Of a DNA stretch of 64,000 bases, positions 45,288 to 54,602 are shown in pieces. The translations under genes and the position numbers were made by a program. Under the pieces are notes generated by a model. That model saw nothing but the letters and a program-made list of their open reading frames with translations, was not told where the DNA came from and ran no database searches. This DNA is from Alishewanella agri BL06. GTDB lineage: Bacteria; Pseudomonadota; Gammaproteobacteria; Enterobacterales; Alteromonadaceae. The stretch covers positions 124,001-188,000 of the forward strand of contig NZ_AKKU01000015.1 in assembly GCF_000272005.1 (NCBI RefSeq). The letters are read 5' to 3'. Each line of letters starts with the position of its first letter. The first letter of the stretch is position 1.

Positions 45288-45710
45288 TTACTTCACAACT
45301 TTCAGGTGGCTGCCACGCCCTGGCTTAGGCGGCTCTGGCGGCAAGTCTTCCGGCGCCGCATCAGAAACAAAATCCTGATCATCCTCTTCGTCTTCTTCCA
45401 ACGTAAAGACGGTACCGGCGCCGTTTTCACGGGCGTAGATTGCCAGTACTGCTTTTACCGGAATAGACAGTGCAAAAGGTTGCCCCCCAAAACGGGCATT
45501 AAAGGTGACTAAATCATTCCCCAACTGCAAATTGCCAATAGCGGAAGGCAAAATATTCAGCACAATCTGGCCATTCTGGACAAATTGCTGCGGTACCTTT
45601 ACCGCCGGATAGGTTGCATCAACCACCAGATAGGGTGTGCATTTGTTATCGACTATCCAGTCATAAAAGGCCCGTAACAAATAAGGGCGGTTGGCTGTCA
45701 TCTTTTGCAT
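45288..45710 (-). CDS. sspB: ClpXP protease specificity-enhancing factor
   Basis: A 140-residue adaptor that delivers ssrA-tagged proteins to ClpXP. The start MQKMTANRPYLLRAFYDWIVDNKCTPYLVVDA is nearly diagnostic; the core ends near residue 105, then an acidic flexible linker (EEDEEDDQDFVSDAAPED) leads to the ClpX-binding tail GSHLKVVK. Its ATG touches the end of sspA, so the two form an operon as in other gammaproteobacteria. Confidence 0.96.
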   Translation of the reverse strand: MQKMTANRPYLLRAFYDWIVDNKCTPYLVVDATYPAVKVPQQFVQNGQIVLNILPSAIGNLQLGNDLVTFNARFGGQPFALSIPVKAVLAIYARENGAGTVFTLEEDEEDDQDFVSDAAPEDLPPEPPKPGRGSHLKVVK

Positions 45711-46348
45711 CAGAGCGGGATCCCCTTACGGATTTCGCGCTCAGCATCAGTCAACGATGCTTGAAAGGCATCACGCTCAAAAATCCGGTTCATATAGGCC
45801 TTTAGCTGTTTGCTGCCAGTACCGTTTAGCTCTATGCCCAGTAACGGCAAGCGCCACAGCAGAGCAGCCATATAGCAGTCGACTAAACCAAATTCCTCAC
45901 TCATAAAGAAAGGCGCTTCGCTGAACAGTGGCGCAATCGATAATAGGCCTTCTTTTAACTCCTGGCGGGCAATCGCCGCTTCGTCGTCACCCTGCAGAAT
46001 TTTCTCTGCGAGGCTGTACCAGTCATGCTTGATGCGGTACATCATTAAGCGAGCCTGGCCACGGGCAACCGGATATACCGGCATTAAAGGTGGATGCGGA
46101 AAGCGCTCGTCCAGATACTCCATAATAATATCGGCTTGATACAGCGCCAACTCACGATCCAACAGCGTCGGCAAACTGCCGTATGGGTTTACTTCATAGA
46201 GATCTTCCGGCACGTTGTCCGGTGTTACCTGAAGAATATCAACCGTGACGCCTTTCTCCGCTAACACAATGCGGACCTGATGGCTGAACATATCATCAAC
46301 AGCTGAAAATAATGTCATCACAGGGCGTTTATTGGCAATGATCGCCAT
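45710..46348 (-). CDS. sspA: Stringent starvation protein A
   Basis: A 212-residue glutathione-S-transferase-fold protein that binds RNA polymerase and helps survival in starvation and acid. The thioredoxin-like half begins MTLFSAVDDMFSHQVRIVLAEKGV and includes NPYGSLPTLLDRELALYQADIIMEYLDERFPHPPLMP; the helical half follows. In SspA the usual catalytic residue of the transferases is lost. It is downstream of the cytochrome bc1 genes with a terminator between. Confidence 0.96.
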   Translation of the reverse strand: MAIIANKRPVMTLFSAVDDMFSHQVRIVLAEKGVTVDILQVTPDNVPEDLYEVNPYGSLPTLLDRELALYQADIIMEYLDERFPHPPLMPVYPVARGQARLMMYRIKHDWYSLAEKILQGDDEAAIARQELKEGLLSIAPLFSEAPFFMSEEFGLVDCYMAALLWRLPLLGIELNGTGSKQLKAYMNRIFERDAFQASLTDAEREIRKGIPL

Positions 46349-46378
46349 CTATTCCTCCGGTTCAGTTAAAACGGCAAA

Positions 46379-46396
46379 GGGGGCACTAGGGCCCCC
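46379..46396 (-). terminator. Hairpin between petC and sspA
   Basis: GGGGGC-actagg-GCCCCC (46379-46396), just downstream of petC on the minus strand; only a short T-run follows, so readthrough is possible. Confidence 0.55.
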
Positions 46397-46424
46397 GAAA
46401 AATAACTTATTTTAAATCAGCTGA

Positions 46425-47162
46425 TTAATGAACATCTTTCCAATATTCTTTCTTCAGCAGGTACGCCAGCACGAAGAAGATTAACAGGAAGATCAATACC
46501 TTGATCCCCAGTGAATGCGATTCCAGCTTGCTTGGCTCACCGGTATAGACCATATAGTTTACCAGATCGGCTACTGCACGGTCATATTCTTCCGGGCTTA
46601 ATTCACCTGAACCATCGGTACGGATACCGACATAAACTTCTTTGGACTCACCATCTACCAGGCGGGTTTCATAAGCCTGATAAGGTACACCCTGTAACTC
46701 TTGCAGTACGTGTGGCATACCGACTAACGGGAATACTTTGTTATTGACGCCAAAGGGCCGGCTGTCATCAACATAGAAGGTCCGTAAGTAAGTATATAAC
46801 CAGTCTGCACCACGTACCCGGGCTACGTTGGTCAAATCCGGAGGTAAAACACCAAAGGAATTGGCCGCGTAATCGGCAGGCATCGAGTTGGTGATATGAT
46901 CACCCACTTTTTCACCGGTAAACATCAGGTTTTCCATGCCGATATCGTCCGGAATACCTAAATCTTTAAAAGTACGTGAGTAACGTTGATACTGCATCTG
47001 GTGACAGCCCAGACAATAGTTCTGGAACAGCTTGGCACCATTTTGCAGTGACGCCTTGTCGTGCAGATCAATCGGCGCCTTGTCCAGTGGAATGCTCGGG
47101 CCGGCTGCCATTGCCAGCGACGACGCTAACAATGCAACAGCTGAAAGTAACTTTTTCATCAT
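46425..47162 (-). CDS. petC: Cytochrome c1, bc1 complex
   Basis: Membrane-anchored haem c subunit of the cytochrome bc1 complex that passes electrons from the Rieske protein to soluble cytochrome c. It is 245 residues with a signal peptide (ending near AMAA). The haem attachment motif is CLGCH (C50, C53, H54), the distal methionine is expected in the later part (GMPHVL), and a C-terminal anchor (IKVLIFLLIFFVLAYLLKKEYW) is seen. The ATG overlaps the petB stop (TGATG). Confidence 0.96.
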   Translation of the reverse strand: MMKKLLSAVALLASSLAMAAGPSIPLDKAPIDLHDKASLQNGAKLFQNYCLGCHQMQYQRYSRTFKDLGIPDDIGMENLMFTGEKVGDHITNSMPADYAANSFGVLPPDLTNVARVRGADWLYTYLRTFYVDDSRPFGVNNKVFPLVGMPHVLQELQGVPYQAYETRLVDGESKEVYVGIRTDGSGELSPEEYDRAVADLVNYMVYTGEPSKLESHSLGIKVLIFLLIFFVLAYLLKKEYWKDVH

Positions 47163-48436
47163 CAGGTTAACCTCACTGGCAGTGGTTTGGTTTTCTCATT
47201 TTTACTGTATAACCACAGCAAACCGAAGAACGCGAAGTAAGTGAATGAGAAGATTTGTGACAGTAACGCATAGGTTGGCGTTGCTGGTAACACGCCCAGT
47301 ACACCTAATACAACGAAACTGATACAGAACATCACCAGGTTCCAGCGGTGCAGTTCACAACGGTAACGCACAGAACGCACCTTGCCACGGTCAATCCACG
47401 GTAATAACGCCAGCGCAATTATCGCAGCAAACATCGCAATAGCACCCAATAATGGATCCGGAATTGCCCGTAAGATGGCGTAGAACGGTGTGAAATACCA
47501 AACCGGCGCAATATGGTCTGGGGTCTTCATCGGGTTAGCAATTTCAAAGTTTGGTGGCTCAAGGAAGAAACCGCCGCCCTCAGGTACGAAGAAGATCACA
47601 AAGGCAAAGACTAACAGGAAGCCGGCCACACCGACTAAATCTTTTACTGTGTAGTACGGGTGGAATGGAATGGCATCCACAATCACCTTTTTACCGCCAC
47701 GGGTGAAATATTGATGGAAGGTAAATTTCTTATCGGCCTCAGTCAGCTCAACGCTACCGTCGTTATCGCGTTTAATGTCGATACCATCCGGATTGTTCGA
47801 ACCCACTTCATGCAGCGCCATAATGTGCAGGAATACCAGAATCACCAGCACCAGCGGCAGGGCAATAACGTGCAGTGCAAAGAAACGGTTTAAGGTAGCA
47901 CCAGAGATAACATAGTCACCACGGATCCACAGTGTTAAATCATCACCGATAAAGGGGATAACACCGAAGATCGAGATAATTACCTGCGCGCCCCAGAACG
48001 ACATCTGCCCCCAAGGCAACATATAACCCATAAAGGCTTCAGCCATCAGCACCAGGAAAATCAGCATACCGAAAATCCACAGCAGTTCGCGTGGTTTCTG
48101 GTAAGAACCGTACATCATGCCGCGCAGCATATGCAGATATACAACAACAAAGAAGGCAGAAGCACCGGTAGAGTGCATATAGCGCAGCAACCAGCCGTAT
48201 TCGACATCACGCATGATGTATTCGATAGAGGCAAAAGCGCCTTCAGCTGAAGGCTCATAGCTCATCGTCAGCCAAATACCGGTAACGATTTGGTTTACCA
48301 GCACTAACATCGCCAAAGAGCCGAAGAAATACCAGAAGTTAAAGTTTTTTGGTGCCGGATACTGCATGACATGCAGATTCATCTTATCCGTAAAGGGTAA
48401 GCGGTACTCAATCCAGCTCATCAGATTTTTAAACAT
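47162..48436 (-). CDS. petB: Cytochrome b, bc1 complex
   Basis: A 424-residue integral subunit carrying two b-type haems and the quinol sites. Eight membrane helices; the haem-ligand histidines lie in helices 2 and 4 (WLLRYMHSTGASAFFVVVYLHMLRG and RFFALHVIALPLVLVILVFLH). The Qo-site PEWY motif appears in variant form as PVWY (HIAPVWYFTPFYA). It is the middle gene of petABC, with overlapping start and stop codons on both sides. Confidence 0.96.
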   Translation of the reverse strand: MFKNLMSWIEYRLPFTDKMNLHVMQYPAPKNFNFWYFFGSLAMLVLVNQIVTGIWLTMSYEPSAEGAFASIEYIMRDVEYGWLLRYMHSTGASAFFVVVYLHMLRGMMYGSYQKPRELLWIFGMLIFLVLMAEAFMGYMLPWGQMSFWGAQVIISIFGVIPFIGDDLTLWIRGDYVISGATLNRFFALHVIALPLVLVILVFLHIMALHEVGSNNPDGIDIKRDNDGSVELTEADKKFTFHQYFTRGGKKVIVDAIPFHPYYTVKDLVGVAGFLLVFAFVIFFVPEGGGFFLEPPNFEIANPMKTPDHIAPVWYFTPFYAILRAIPDPLLGAIAMFAAIIALALLPWIDRGKVRSVRYRCELHRWNLVMFCISFVVLGVLGVLPATPTYALLSQIFSFTYFAFFGLLWLYSKNEKTKPLPVRLT

Positions 48437-49026
48437 CAGACGGCCCCTTCATCTTCACCGATCAGCACGGTGTTATCATCGATAAACATATAAGGCGGGA
48501 TGACCAGGTTGGATGGTGCCGGTACGTTTTGAAATACCCGGCCGGCCATATCAAAGCGCGAACCATGACACGGACAGAAGAAACCAGAGCGGATACCTTC
48601 AACCTGAGCGGCGAAATCACTTGGCAGATAAGTCGGTGAACAACCCAGATGGGTACAAATGCCTACTGCGACAAAGATTTCCGGTTTAATCGAACGGTGA
48701 CGATTTTGGGCATAACCGGGTTGTTGCGGCTCTTCAGAGCCTGGATCACGTAACCGGTTTTCGGTATCAGCCAGCTGGGCCAGCATTTCCTCAGTCCGTT
48801 TTACAATCCACACCGGGCGACCACGCCACTCAACACGGATTAACTGCCCGTCTTCGAGTTTGCTGATGTCTGCACTAACAGCAGCACCGGCTTGCTTGGC
48901 CCTTTCACTCGGATTCCAGGACGCAATAAAGGGCACAGCAGCTCCTATGGCACCAACGCCCCCCACAACAGAGGTTGCGATGGTTAGGAAGCGACGGCGA
49001 CCATGATCTACAGGCGCATTGCTCAT
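48436..49026 (-). CDS. petA: Rieske iron-sulfur protein, bc1 complex
   Basis: A 196-residue protein with a Tat-type N-terminus (DHGRRRFLTIATSVVGGVGAIGAAVPF) that also serves as membrane anchor. The [2Fe-2S] cluster ligands are in CTHLGC and CPCHGSRFD. It oxidises quinol at the Qo site and passes the electron to cytochrome c1. First gene of petABC. A TATAAT box (49090-49095, minus) lies upstream. Confidence 0.96.
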   Translation of the reverse strand: MSNAPVDHGRRRFLTIATSVVGGVGAIGAAVPFIASWNPSERAKQAGAAVSADISKLEDGQLIRVEWRGRPVWIVKRTEEMLAQLADTENRLRDPGSEEPQQPGYAQNRHRSIKPEIFVAVGICTHLGCSPTYLPSDFAAQVEGIRSGFFCPCHGSRFDMAGRVFQNVPAPSNLVIPPYMFIDDNTVLIGEDEGAV

Positions 49027-49089
49027 CCACTCATCTCCACATTGAAACGCTTAAATGATTAAAAATTAAGCGGCTGAAATTCAGCAATT

Positions 49090-49095
49090 ATTATA
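49090..49095 (-). promoter_or_regulatory. Candidate -10 box of petABC
   Basis: A perfect TATAAT on the minus strand, 64 bases before the petA start, in AT-rich sequence. No good -35 partner was found. The rest of the 247-base gap to rpsI holds only the ribosomal operon terminator. Confidence 0.35.
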
Positions 49096-49228
49096 ATTAC
49101 AAAAATATTGACGATCATAATGAAAAGCCTTGCATTGCACAAGGATTAAGGCAGCCGAAAGCCTAATATCTTAGTCTGATTTTCGTTACAGTGCCGCGGA
49201 AAAATGATGCAAGCGAAAATTGCAGGTC

Positions 49229-49253
49229 AAAAAAAAGCCCGGTAAAACCGGGC
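49229..49253 (-). terminator. Terminator of rplM-rpsI
   Basis: GCCCGGT-ttt-ACCGGGC followed by eight T residues on the minus strand, about 20 bases after the rpsI stop. Confidence 0.85.
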
Positions 49254-49273
49254 CTTTGGCAATACTGTGCAGC

Positions 49274-49666
49274 TTAACGCTTCGAGTACTGTGGACGCTT
49301 ACGTGCTTTACGCAGACCCACTTTCTTACGTTCAACCTGACGAGCATCACGGGTTACGAAACCGGCTTTACGCAGAGCTGGACGCAGTGACTCGTCAAAC
49401 TCCATCAGCGCACGGGTAATACCGTGACGGATAGCGCCAGCCTGACCAGAAATACCACCACCTTTAACAGTGATGTACAGGTCAAACTTTTCTACCATCT
49501 CAACCAGTTCTAACGGCTGTCTAACTACCATGCAGGCAGTTTCACGGCCGAAGTACTCTTTCAGGCCACGTTGGTTAACAACGATATTACCTGAACCAGC
49601 TTTTAAGAAGACACGGGCCGTTGAGCTTTTACGACGACCAGTTCCGTAGTATTGATTCTGTGCCAT
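49274..49666 (-). CDS. rpsI: 30S ribosomal protein S9
   Basis: 130 residues, the same as E. coli. Starts [22 protein letters not shown] and ends with the basic tail [12 protein letters not shown] that reaches the P-site tRNA. Twelve bases downstream of rplM, the universal partner. Confidence 0.98.
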   Translation of the reverse strand: MAQNQYYGTGRRKSSTARVFLKAGSGNIVVNQRGLKEYFGRETACMVVRQPLELVEMVEKFDLYITVKGGGISGQAGAIRHGITRALMEFDESLRPALRKAGFVTRDARQVERKKVGLRKARKRPQYSKR

Positions 49667-49678
49667 GTTATGCTCCGA

Positions 49679-50107
49679 TTAAATATCTAAAACTTGCGGT
49701 TGCTGAGCAGCATGTTGATGCTCTGCGCCAGCGTAAACTTTTAACTTACGGAACATAGCGCGACCCAGTGGGCCTTTTGGCAACATACCTTTGATAGCTG
49801 ACTCCAGCACCATTTCAGGTTTTTTGGCGATCAGTTTCTCGAAGTTGATTTCCTTGATACCACCTGGGAAACCGGTATGCGAGTAATACATTTTAGCCTG
49901 GGCTTTGTTACCAGTAACAGCCACTTTTTCAGCATTGATCACGATGATGTAATCACCGGTATCAACGTGCGGCGTGTATTCCGGCTTGTGCTTGCCGCGT
50001 AAACGTGATGCGATTTCAGTTGCGATACGACCTAAAGTTTTGCCGTTTGCATCAACAACGTACCAGTCGCGTTTTACGCTTTCTGGCTTTGCAGTAAAAG
50101 TTTTCAT
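49679..50107 (-). CDS. rplM: 50S ribosomal protein L13
   Basis: 142 residues when started at the ATG at 50107 ([33 protein letters not shown]), which matches the E. coli length; an ATG three codons upstream is in frame but less likely. It binds 23S rRNA early in assembly. In E. coli L13 also represses its own mRNA at the leader, and the structured leader here (50196-50215) could serve that purpose. Confidence 0.97.
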   Translation of the reverse strand: MKTFTAKPESVKRDWYVVDANGKTLGRIATEIASRLRGKHKPEYTPHVDTGDYIIVINAEKVAVTGNKAQAKMYYSHTGFPGGIKEINFEKLIAKKPEMVLESAIKGMLPKGPLGRAMFRKLKVYAGAEHQHAAQQPQVLDI

Positions 50108-50195
50108 TAAACTCATTCCAAAATAACTAAAGTTACACCTGACAAAGTGCAGGGCTGATGCACAGTGTCGTTATCGCACCCCTTCGAATGCAAAA

Positions 50196-50215
50196 ACTGC
50201 CGGGCTAACGGCAGT
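50196..50215 (-). ncRNA. Stem-loop in rplM leader (candidate L13 autoregulatory structure)
   Basis: ACTGCCG and CGGCAGT pair around a six-base loop, followed on the minus strand by TTTTTG. It lies between the candidate rplM promoter and the start codon, so it is in the leader; it might also end zapE transcription. Confidence 0.4.
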
Positions 50216-50244
50216 ATAAAGGCTGTAACGTTGGCCGGGCGCGG

Positions 50245-50250
50245 ATTATA
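50245..50250 (-). promoter_or_regulatory. Candidate -10 box of rplM-rpsI
   Basis: A perfect TATAAT on the minus strand, about 138 bases before the rplM start; the -35 (CTGATT, 17 bases upstream) is weak. Confidence 0.45.
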
Positions 50251-50294
50251 TCTTAAACAATTGCAGAAATCAGCAGTCTTCGCTGAAAAATTTT

Positions 50295-51386
50295 TTAGGG
50301 TAAATGCTCACTTGCCAGATAGTCATGTGACTGCATTTCCTGCAGACGGCTGATACAACGTTTGAACTCAAAACTGAGTAAACCGCCCTGATACAGCTGC
50401 TCCAGCGGAACCGCAGCCGAAATGATTAACTTAACGTGCCGCTCGTAAAACTCGTCGACCAGCGCAATAAAGCGCCGTGCAACATCGTCGTTATGCTGGC
50501 CCATCGCCTGCACACCTGATAACAACACTGTATGATATAGCTTACTCAGCTCCATATAGTCGTATTGGCTGCGGGCAGTTTCACACAGCTCATAAAAGCT
50601 GAACCAAACGATACCATCGGCTTCGGCTTGCGTTTGTAACTTACGGTTGGCCACTTTAATGCTGATCTTATGCTGACGCGGCTCGACCGACAGCGCCAGA
50701 AAATACTGCTCCAGGTTCTTATCCGCTTGCTCGTCCAGCGGATAGTGGTAAATCTCCGCTTGCTCCAGCGTCCGTAGCCGGTAATCGATGCCGCTGTCGA
50801 CATTCACCACCTTGGTGTAGCGTTTTATCAGTTCAATTGCCGGCAAAAAGCGGGCACGCTGCAAGCCATTCCGATATAAACCATCCGGTTCAATGTTGGA
50901 AGTGGCAACTAAGGTGATGCCTCGGGCAAATAGCGCTTGCATCAGGGTGCCCAGAATCATCGCATCGGTAATGTCGGAGACAAAAAACTCATCAAAACAA
51001 ATAATGTCGGTTTGCGCTTTAAAATTATCCGCCACTTTTTCCAGCGGATCACTGACGCCCTTCAGCTGCTTTAACTCTTCATGTACCCGGTGCATAAAAC
51101 GGTGGAAATGCACGCGCAGCTTGCGGTTGCCAGGCAGACATTCATAAAAGGTATCGACCAGATAGGTTTTCCCGCGCCCCACACCACCCCAGAAGTATAA
51201 GCCGAGCAAGGGCTGCGGCGATACCACTTTACCGCTTAACCGTTGCCATAAACTGGGTTTATGCTGCGGGCGTTTAATGTAATCGTCAAACAAGCGCTGC
51301 AGCTGTTTAACAGCATCTTCCTGGGCAGCGTCATAGTGAAAGTCAGCACGTTTGAGGTCTTGCTGATATTTTTCCAGTGGTGTCAT
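50295..51386 (-). CDS. zapE: Cell division protein ZapE (AFG1-like ATPase)
   Basis: A 363-residue P-loop ATPase that acts on the FtsZ ring. Walker A is GGVGRGKT (67-74), Walker B is IICFDEFFVSDI, and LVATSNIEPDGLYRNGLQRARFLPAI is a family signature (sensor and arginine-finger region). It begins TPLEKYQQDL and ends in the helical domain. Between the ribosomal operon and zapG, the same order as in many gammaproteobacteria. Confidence 0.95.
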   Translation of the reverse strand: MTPLEKYQQDLKRADFHYDAAQEDAVKQLQRLFDDYIKRPQHKPSLWQRLSGKVVSPQPLLGLYFWGGVGRGKTYLVDTFYECLPGNRKLRVHFHRFMHRVHEELKQLKGVSDPLEKVADNFKAQTDIICFDEFFVSDITDAMILGTLMQALFARGITLVATSNIEPDGLYRNGLQRARFLPAIELIKRYTKVVNVDSGIDYRLRTLEQAEIYHYPLDEQADKNLEQYFLALSVEPRQHKISIKVANRKLQTQAEADGIVWFSFYELCETARSQYDYMELSKLYHTVLLSGVQAMGQHNDDVARRFIALVDEFYERHVKLIISAAVPLEQLYQGGLLSFEFKRCISRLQEMQSHDYLASEHLP

Positions 51387-51509
51387 AAGCTTTTACTTGA
51401 AACTCTGCTGGTTAACCTCGAATTAAGGTTCATAATATTAACATGCCTTACCACCTTGCATAAGAAGTTAGGGTAGACTAAGCGCAGTTTTTCATTTGAA
51501 GGAGTTAAC

Positions 51510-51950
51510 ATGGACTTTTCGATGTCTCTGGTATGGTTTGTCGTTGGCTTGGTGGTTGGTGCCGTAATCAGCCGTTTGATTAGTATTAAGCAGTTTAGCC
51601 AAAGTAAGCTGCAGCTGGAACTAGACGAAAGCCGTAAACAGCTCTCGCAATACCGGCAGGATGTGTCCGAACATCTGGAAACCACCAACCAATTGATGAC
51701 TCAGCTGCAGGACAATTACGCCCGCATTGCCAAACATGTACAGCAATCGAAAATGCAGTTAGTCGAGCAGCCGGTCAGTCAGCGCGACGAAATTAATTTC
51801 TTTTCGGAAGATACCAGCCGTCAGCTTAAGCAATCTCTGCATCAATTAGACGAACGCCGTCGCCAGCACTCAGTACCAGACCAGCAGCCACGGGATTATT
51901 CCGGCGAAGCCAGCGGTCTGATTAAAGAACGCCCGCGTAAAGAGGATTAA
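51510..51950 (+). CDS. zapG: Cell division/envelope protein ZapG (YhcB, DUF1043)
   Basis: A 146-residue inner-membrane protein with one N-terminal helix (MSLVWFVVGLVVGAVISRLI) and a long cytoplasmic coiled coil, then a polar tail. YhcB/ZapG links cell division, peptidoglycan synthesis and envelope growth. GAAGGAG stands six bases before the ATG. Divergent from zapE, then followed by degQ. Confidence 0.93.
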   Translation: MDFSMSLVWFVVGLVVGAVISRLISIKQFSQSKLQLELDESRKQLSQYRQDVSEHLETTNQLMTQLQDNYARIAKHVQQSKMQLVEQPVSQRDEINFFSEDTSRQLKQSLHQLDERRRQHSVPDQQPRDYSGEASGLIKERPRKED

Positions 51951-51983
51951 CAAAGGCTTACAATTTTTCGGCGCGCCAATTCA

Positions 51984-52011
51984 GAACTTTTTTTTCTTTA
52001 TTAGCTCTTAG
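51984..52011 (+). promoter_or_regulatory. Candidate sigma-E promoter of degQ
   Basis: GAACTT (51984-51989), 16-base spacer, TCTTAG (52006-52011). It resembles the sigma-E layout seen upstream of degP. Transcription would start near 52018, 25 bases before the ATG. Confidence 0.4.
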
Positions 52012-52042
52012 TCACACGCTTGTATAAGGAGACTATTACGCG

Positions 52043-53404
52043 ATGAATAAAAAACTTTCTTTGCTTAGCGCTGCAGTGTTAGCAGCCATGATGTTAGCTC
52101 CAGCCGCCCCGGTGCAGGCGGGCTTGCCATTTTTTAGTAACAATAATCAGCAGGAAATGCCATCCCTGGCGCCGATGCTGGAAAACGCTACGCCGGCTGT
52201 AGTTTATATTTCTGTGGCCGGCAGTCGTGAAGTACGGCAGCGGGTGCCGGAAGCCTTCCGGCAGTTTTTTGGCCAGCGCGGCCCGGGTGAACTGCGCGAA
52301 GAGCGTCCGTTTCGCGGTTTGGGCTCTGGCGTCATTATTGACGCCGCCAAGGGCTATATCGTTACCAATAACCATGTGGTGCAGGATGCCACCGAAATCC
52401 AGGTACGGTTAAAAGATGGCCGTACTTTTAGCGCGAAAAAACTTGGCGCCGATCCGGATAGTGATATTGCCCTGCTGCAAATCGAAGCTAAAGATTTGGT
52501 ACAGTTGCCTTTAGCCGACTCAGACAAGCTTAGAGTGGGCGATTATGCTATCGCCATTGGTAACCCTTTTGGGCTGGAGCAAACTGTCACCTCCGGTATT
52601 ATCAGCTCATTGGGTCGCAGCGGCCTGAATAGCGGCGAAGCCTTTGAAGACTTTATTCAAACCGATGCGGCCATTAACAGCGGCAACTCTGGTGGCGCCT
52701 TGGTGAATTTGCGCGGTGAGCTGATCGGTATCAATACCGCTATTCTGGGGCCGAATGGCGGTAATATTGGTATTGGCTTTGCCATTCCCAGCAATATGAT
52801 GAAAAACCTGGTGGATCAGATTGTCGAGTTCGGTGAAGTGCGCCGCGGTAGTCTGGGCGTACGCGGTAATGACGTTAACGCTGAACTGACCAAAGCACTG
52901 AACCTTAATGTTAGCCGTGGCGCCTTTGTTGGCGAAGTATTACCAGATAGTGCTGCCGCTAAAGCCGGTCTGCAATCCGGTGATGTCATTGTCAGCATGA
53001 ACGGTAACCGTATTCAAAGCTTTAACGAACTGCGCGCGAAGATTGCAACACTGGGCGCAGGCCGCGAGGCTACGCTGGGTGTGCTGCGCGATGGCAAGGA
53101 GCGCAATATTAAAGTGCAACTACAGGAAGCCACTGGCAGTCAGGTTGCCGCTACCGAGTTACATCCGATGTTACGGGGTGCAACGCTAAACAACACAGAC
53201 CGCGGTATCGAAGTGACTGAGGTCGAGGCTAACTCTGGGGCGGCGATGCTTGGCTTGCGCCAGGGCGATCTGATTGTTGGCGTTAACCGTCAGCGCGTCA
53301 GTAACCTGAATGAGCTGCGCCGTTTGCTGGAGCAACGCGACGGTGGTGTTGCGGCGCTTAATATTCAGCGTGGCGATACATTGCTCTATATCCTGATCCG
53401 TTAA
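52043..53404 (+). CDS. degQ: Periplasmic serine protease/chaperone DegQ
   Basis: A 453-residue HtrA-family protease of the periplasm. The signal peptide ends around PVQA. The catalytic triad is H111 (TNNHVV), D141 (DSDIALLQ) and S216 (GNSGG). Two PDZ domains follow (about 265-350 and 375-453), as expected for DegP/DegQ. DegQ is preferred because of its position before degS. AAGGAG precedes the ATG. A strong hairpin follows the stop codon. Confidence 0.95.
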   Translation: MNKKLSLLSAAVLAAMMLAPAAPVQAGLPFFSNNNQQEMPSLAPMLENATPAVVYISVAGSREVRQRVPEAFRQFFGQRGPGELREERPFRGLGSGVIIDAAKGYIVTNNHVVQDATEIQVRLKDGRTFSAKKLGADPDSDIALLQIEAKDLVQLPLADSDKLRVGDYAIAIGNPFGLEQTVTSGIISSLGRSGLNSGEAFEDFIQTDAAINSGNSGGALVNLRGELIGINTAILGPNGGNIGIGFAIPSNMMKNLVDQIVEFGEVRRGSLGVRGNDVNAELTKALNLNVSRGAFVGEVLPDSAAAKAGLQSGDVIVSMNGNRIQSFNELRAKIATLGAGREATLGVLRDGKERNIKVQLQEATGSQVAATELHPMLRGATLNNTDRGIEVTEVEANSGAAMLGLRQGDLIVGVNRQRVSNLNELRRLLEQRDGGVAALNIQRGDTLLYILIR

Positions 53405-53412
53405 GATCCTAC

Positions 53413-53446
53413 CGGGCAACAGTAGCTTAGCGCTACTGTCTGCCCG
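53413..53446 (+). terminator. Terminator after degQ
   Basis: CGGGCA-ACAGTAGC-ttagc-GCTACTGT-c-TGCCCG: 14 pairs with one bulge, then CGTTTAAT. Confidence 0.65.
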
Positions 53447-53494
53447 CGTTTAATGCTATGCTTGCGCAATCCGTTCTGCTATAGAATCAGCATA

Positions 53495-54580
53495 GTGCGC
53501 ACTGTCTTGTTGTTTACGCTAAAAAGTATTGCTTATGGCCTGGCTTTGGCTTTTGTTCTGGTATGGTTTTTTCCTAACCTTACCGGCGTGACTTTACCTT
53601 TTGCGCCCAATAGCGCCGAAGAGCAAACACCCGCCCCGGTGTCTTACAACAGAGCAGTGCGTCGTGCCGGCCCGGCGGTAGTGAACGTCTATACCCGCAG
53701 CCGCATCGTCGATCCCCGCTCATTACGCCCGCGCACTATTGAGCGGCAGGAGTTAGGCTCTGGCGTCATTATGTCTGCCGAGGGCTATATCCTGACCAAT
53801 TATCACGTGGTCTATGGCGCTGAACATATCGAAGTCGCACTGCAGGATGGCCGTTGGTTAGAAGCCGTGCTGATTGGCCAGGATGAACTCTCTGATCTGG
53901 CAGTATTGTATGTGCAAGCCGATAACTTACCGGTGATTCCACAAGATCCGGCTATTGAACCTCAGGTCGGTGACTTAGTGCTGGCGATTGGTAACCCGTT
54001 AAATCTCGGACAAACCATTACCCAGGGCATTATCAGTGCTAACGGTAACACCGGGCTGAGTTCCCGCGGTTATCCCGACTTTATGCGAATGGATGCTGCC
54101 ATTAATAAAGGTAATTCCGGCGGCGCTTTAGTTAATAGCAATGGCGTACTGGTCGGCATTAATGCGGCCGCGTTCCAGGTGCAGAATCAGGATATTCAGG
54201 GCATTTTCTTTGCTGTACCTTATCAGCTTGCCCGAAATATTATGCAAAAGCTGATTAAATACGGTCGGGTCACGCGCAGCTATCTGGGCGTGTCCGGTGA
54301 AGCGGTGGTTAATGCCGCCGGCGATCGCCTCTTTTCTACCGGACAAGCCCTGTATGGTTTATTGCTGACCGAGGTTGTCGCCGGCGGGCCTGCCGCTATC
54401 GCCGGCTTACAGAGTGGCGATATTATTCTGGAGATCGCTGGCCAGCAATTTAGCGATATGCAACAAGCAATGAATTTTATCGCTGAAACCGCACCCGATA
54501 CTGAACTGCCCATTACTATCGATCGCAGCGGCCAACGGCTGACCATCCCCACTATAGTGCGCGAACAACGCCGGCGTTAA
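53495..54580 (+). CDS. degS: Site-1 protease DegS (sigma-E stress sensor)
   Basis: A 361-residue inner-membrane protease that starts the envelope-stress response by cutting RseA. One anchor helix (LLFTLKSIAYGLALAFVLVWFFP), catalytic triad H104, D134 and S208, and one PDZ domain. The start is uncertain: the GTG at 53495 (residues V-R-T-V-L-L) gives the usual length, while an ATG at 53453 adds 14 residues that are not family-like. An extended -10 (TGCTATAGAAT) just before the GTG would leave almost no leader, so the promoter may lie higher. Confidence 0.93.
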   Translation: MRTVLLFTLKSIAYGLALAFVLVWFFPNLTGVTLPFAPNSAEEQTPAPVSYNRAVRRAGPAVVNVYTRSRIVDPRSLRPRTIERQELGSGVIMSAEGYILTNYHVVYGAEHIEVALQDGRWLEAVLIGQDELSDLAVLYVQADNLPVIPQDPAIEPQVGDLVLAIGNPLNLGQTITQGIISANGNTGLSSRGYPDFMRMDAAINKGNSGGALVNSNGVLVGINAAAFQVQNQDIQGIFFAVPYQLARNIMQKLIKYGRVTRSYLGVSGEAVVNAAGDRLFSTGQALYGLLLTEVVAGGPAAIAGLQSGDIILEIAGQQFSDMQQAMNFIAETAPDTELPITIDRSGQRLTIPTIVREQRRR

Positions 54581-54602
54581 GCTTGTCATTGCAGTGAGCA
54601 AA

